Assembly: GCA_002498205.1 (NCBI GenBank)
Contig: DAGQ01000021.1
Location: 7,644 to 15,632, forward strand
DNA from: Euryarchaeota archaeon UBA596
GTDB lineage: Archaea > Thermoplasmatota > Poseidoniia > Poseidoniales > Poseidoniaceae
Reading direction: 5' to 3'
DNA length: 7,989 bases
Under the pieces are notes generated by a model, which worked only from the letters and a program-made list of their open reading frames with translations, was not told where the DNA came from and did no database searches. Positions 6,623 through 7,989 of the stretch are shown here, piece after piece. Positions within the stretch are counted from its first letter, which is position 1. Each line of letters opens with the position of its first letter. The translations under genes and the position numbers were made by a program.

Positions 6623-7597
6623 TTACAATAAATCTGGTACTTTGGCTGGTGCAACTGCTTGAACCCATGTCCTATACAATCCATATGCAGCCCAAGCAGC
6701 TAAACAACCAACTAGAATTCCTTCTACCGTCCCCCAATTTTGATAACCGTATACTGTGAAATATAGTAGAACTAAGAACAAAGACCCTCTTCTAATTGCT
6801 TGAGGTATTGCTAATTCTTTAGCTAAATATGGAGGACCTCCTCCAAATCTTCGCTCATAAAATTCTCTTTGTACTATAGCCCCAATAATCAAAATCCCTA
6901 AAGTTGGCCAATAATACATATTTCCGTTATCAAAATATTTCTGAGCTAGTTCCATTTGGTGTTCCCTTTCAATTGCCTCTGGATCTTCCTCTTGGACAAA
7001 TAAGGTATCATAATCACCTACACTAAGTGTTCGAGATTCTAATGCTTCTCCTTCTTGAGATACTGCTTGGTCAGGAGATGAAACTGTGAATGATAGGATA
7101 TTCCATTTATCACCCTCATTTGCACCATTCATGCCATCAACTACATTTACAACTAATGAAAAATGTAGATCTCCAACATTTGTTTCTGGTGAGGTCCAAT
7201 TTACAGTCCATGTTTTTTCAGTACTAACTAGACTATGCCCTATTGTACCTTCTACATCTGAGACATAATCTATTTCAAATTCTTCAGACCAAGTAAAGTT
7301 TCCAGTGCCGTAGTCAGTAAAAATAAATCCTGCACCTGCTGAATCAGCCGCATCCCCAGAAATAACAAAAGTATAATCGGTATCTAATGAATAAGACTCA
7401 GGAACACCGCTAATTTGGACTAGTACTTGATCAGAAGGAGTTCCTGCAGCATTAACTCCATGACAAGTACATCCGATTTCACTAGTAAGTTGATCTCCCT
7501 GCATTCCGGGAGGTCCGTTAGGCATTGACAATGCTGGAACTGCCACTAAAACAAGCGTAAAAAATACCAAAATTATGCGATGATGTAACCCTGACAT
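6623..7597 (-). CDS. Membrane-anchored extracytoplasmic protein with CxCH motif (possible atypical haem c or metal site)
   Basis: The 324-residue protein begins with a signal peptide (MSGLHHRIILVFFTLVLVAV, ending near PALS). A Gly/Pro-rich stretch follows, then GCTCHG with Cys43, Cys45 and His46 (nt 7460-7471). Residues ~50-175 read as a beta-sandwich, then comes an acidic linker and three membrane helices at about 227-244, 272-288 and 291-310. A Gly/Pro-rich start plus Cys-x(2)-Cys-His at the front of a beta-sandwich recalls bacterial reeler-like/choice-of-anchor proteins with CxxCH, but here one residue is missing between the cysteines. Haem binding is therefore uncertain; a metal site or disulfide is possible. 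The frame stays open upstream to a GTG at 7672 overlapping the pntB stop, but the ATG at 7597 is preferred because it starts directly with the signal peptide and has a TATA box 26 bases upstream. Neighbours pntB and tatC hint at a redox or envelope role. Confidence 0.85.
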   Translation of the reverse strand: MSGLHHRIILVFFTLVLVAVPALSMPNGPPGMQGDQLTSEIGCTCHGVNAAGTPSDQVLVQISGVPESYSLDTDYTFVISGDAADSAGAGFIFTDYGTGNFTWSEEFEIDYVSDVEGTIGHSLVSTEKTWTVNWTSPETNVGDLHFSLVVNVVDGMNGANEGDKWNILSFTVSSPDQAVSQEGEALESRTLSVGDYDTLFVQEEDPEAIEREHQMELAQKYFDNGNMYYWPTLGILIIGAIVQREFYERRFGGGPPYLAKELAIPQAIRRGSLFLVLLYFTVYGYQNWGTVEGILVGCLAAWAAYGLYRTWVQAVAPAKVPDLL

Positions 7598-7619
7598 CCC
7601 TCTCACGTTGCCTTCCAAT

Positions 7620-7627
7620 GTATATAC
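7620..7627 (-). promoter_or_regulatory. Archaeal TATA box for a leaderless transcript of the CxCH protein gene
   Basis: On the minus strand GTATATAC is centred about 26-27 bases before the ATG at 7597, the spacing expected when transcription starts at or next to the start codon. No convincing Shine-Dalgarno sequence precedes that ATG, which fits a leaderless message. The box lies in the 71-base gap after pntB, so this gene can be transcribed independently of pntB. It would be downstream of the alternative GTG start at 7672, which argues against that start. Confidence 0.6.
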
Positions 7628-7668
7628 GCTCTTGAACATTTGCTCAATCAAACAAAACTGAAACCTAA

Positions 7669-7989
7669 TCACAGTTCTTTAAGAGCTGAATTCAATTCGG
7701 TCATCATCTTTTTACCATCACCGAATAACATCATTGTTTTATCTTCATAAAACAAATCATTATCTACGCCAGCATAACCTACAGATAGGCTTCTTTTGAT
7801 GATTACTACAACACCCGCTTTATCTGCATCAATTATAGGCATTCCACCTAGTGGTCCTTCTCCGCTCCTTGCTGCTGGGTTAATTGTATCATTAGCCCCA
7901 ATAACCAATGCCACATCACATTCTGAAAATTCTGAATTAATTTCATCCATTTCTATTAGTTTTTCGTAAGGAACATTTGCTTCTGCAAG
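7669..7989 (-). CDS. pntB: NAD(P) transhydrogenase subunit beta, C-terminal NADP-binding domain (5' end outside window)
   Basis: This is the end of the beta subunit of proton-translocating transhydrogenase, the membrane complex that transfers hydride between NADH and NADP+ coupled to proton movement. Only domain III, the cytoplasmic NADP(H)-binding domain, is in view. Family signatures are LAEANVPYEKLIEMDEIN at the window edge, VIGANDTINPAAR (about nt 7870-7908), GGMPIIDADKAG, IIKRSLSVGYAGVDN with the NADP-binding GYAG turn, and MLFGDGKKM near the end. The frame is open to the window's last base, so the ATG at 7950 is internal and the membrane part lies beyond 7989. The C-terminus appears complete (stop TGA at 7671-7669). 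pntA would be expected further upstream on this strand but is not visible. Confidence 0.97.
   Translation of the reverse strand, partial: LAEANVPYEKLIEMDEINSEFSECDVALVIGANDTINPAARSGEGPLGGMPIIDADKAGVVVIIKRSLSVGYAGVDNDLFYEDKTMMLFGDGKKMMTELNSALKEL

Noticed and set aside
7086..7268. Plus-strand open frame of 60 codons
   Set aside because: Antisense to the beta-sandwich region of the CxCH protein; short and without support.

Overview
The window is AT-rich (about one third G+C by eye) and gene-dense. It looks like a piece of an uncultured marine euryarchaeon of the Poseidoniia (Marine Group II/III) type. The archaeal signs are a tRNA-splicing endonuclease of the EndA family at the left edge, a TATA box placed about 26 bases before a start codon (leaderless transcription), and several secreted or membrane-anchored proteins with many N-glycosylation sequons. 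The lineage is an inference from gene content and composition; there is no rRNA or other strong phylogenetic marker here.

Left part, plus strand (1-3139): the 3' end of endA is followed by two consecutive unknown genes. The first encodes a secreted, sequon-rich beta protein. The second encodes a single-pass membrane protein with an extracytoplasmic domain, a charged coiled-coil segment and a small cytoplasmic helical motif. Its start codon lies one base after the stop of the first gene and has a clear Shine-Dalgarno sequence inside that gene's end, so the two are very likely translated from one message and may act together at the cell surface.

Right part, minus strand (3136-7989), in transcription order: the 3' end of pntB (NADP-binding domain of the proton-translocating transhydrogenase); a membrane-anchored secreted protein with an unusual CxCH motif, with its own TATA box; a TatC homologue carrying a long extra C-terminal domain rich in cysteines; and an M6-family (immune inhibitor A-like) zinc metalloprotease held in the membrane at its C-terminus. 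This cluster concerns membrane energetics and redox, export of folded proteins, and extracellular proteolysis. The two gene blocks converge and their stop codons overlap at 3136-3139.

The most novel points are the TatC fusion with its cysteine cluster, the CxCH haem-like motif in a protein next to pntB, and the coupled pair of unknown surface proteins, the second of which ends in a recurring FYxxHNP...RYG helical motif. I found no tRNA, rRNA, CRISPR array, insertion sequence or other mobile element. No gap between genes exceeds about 75 bases.
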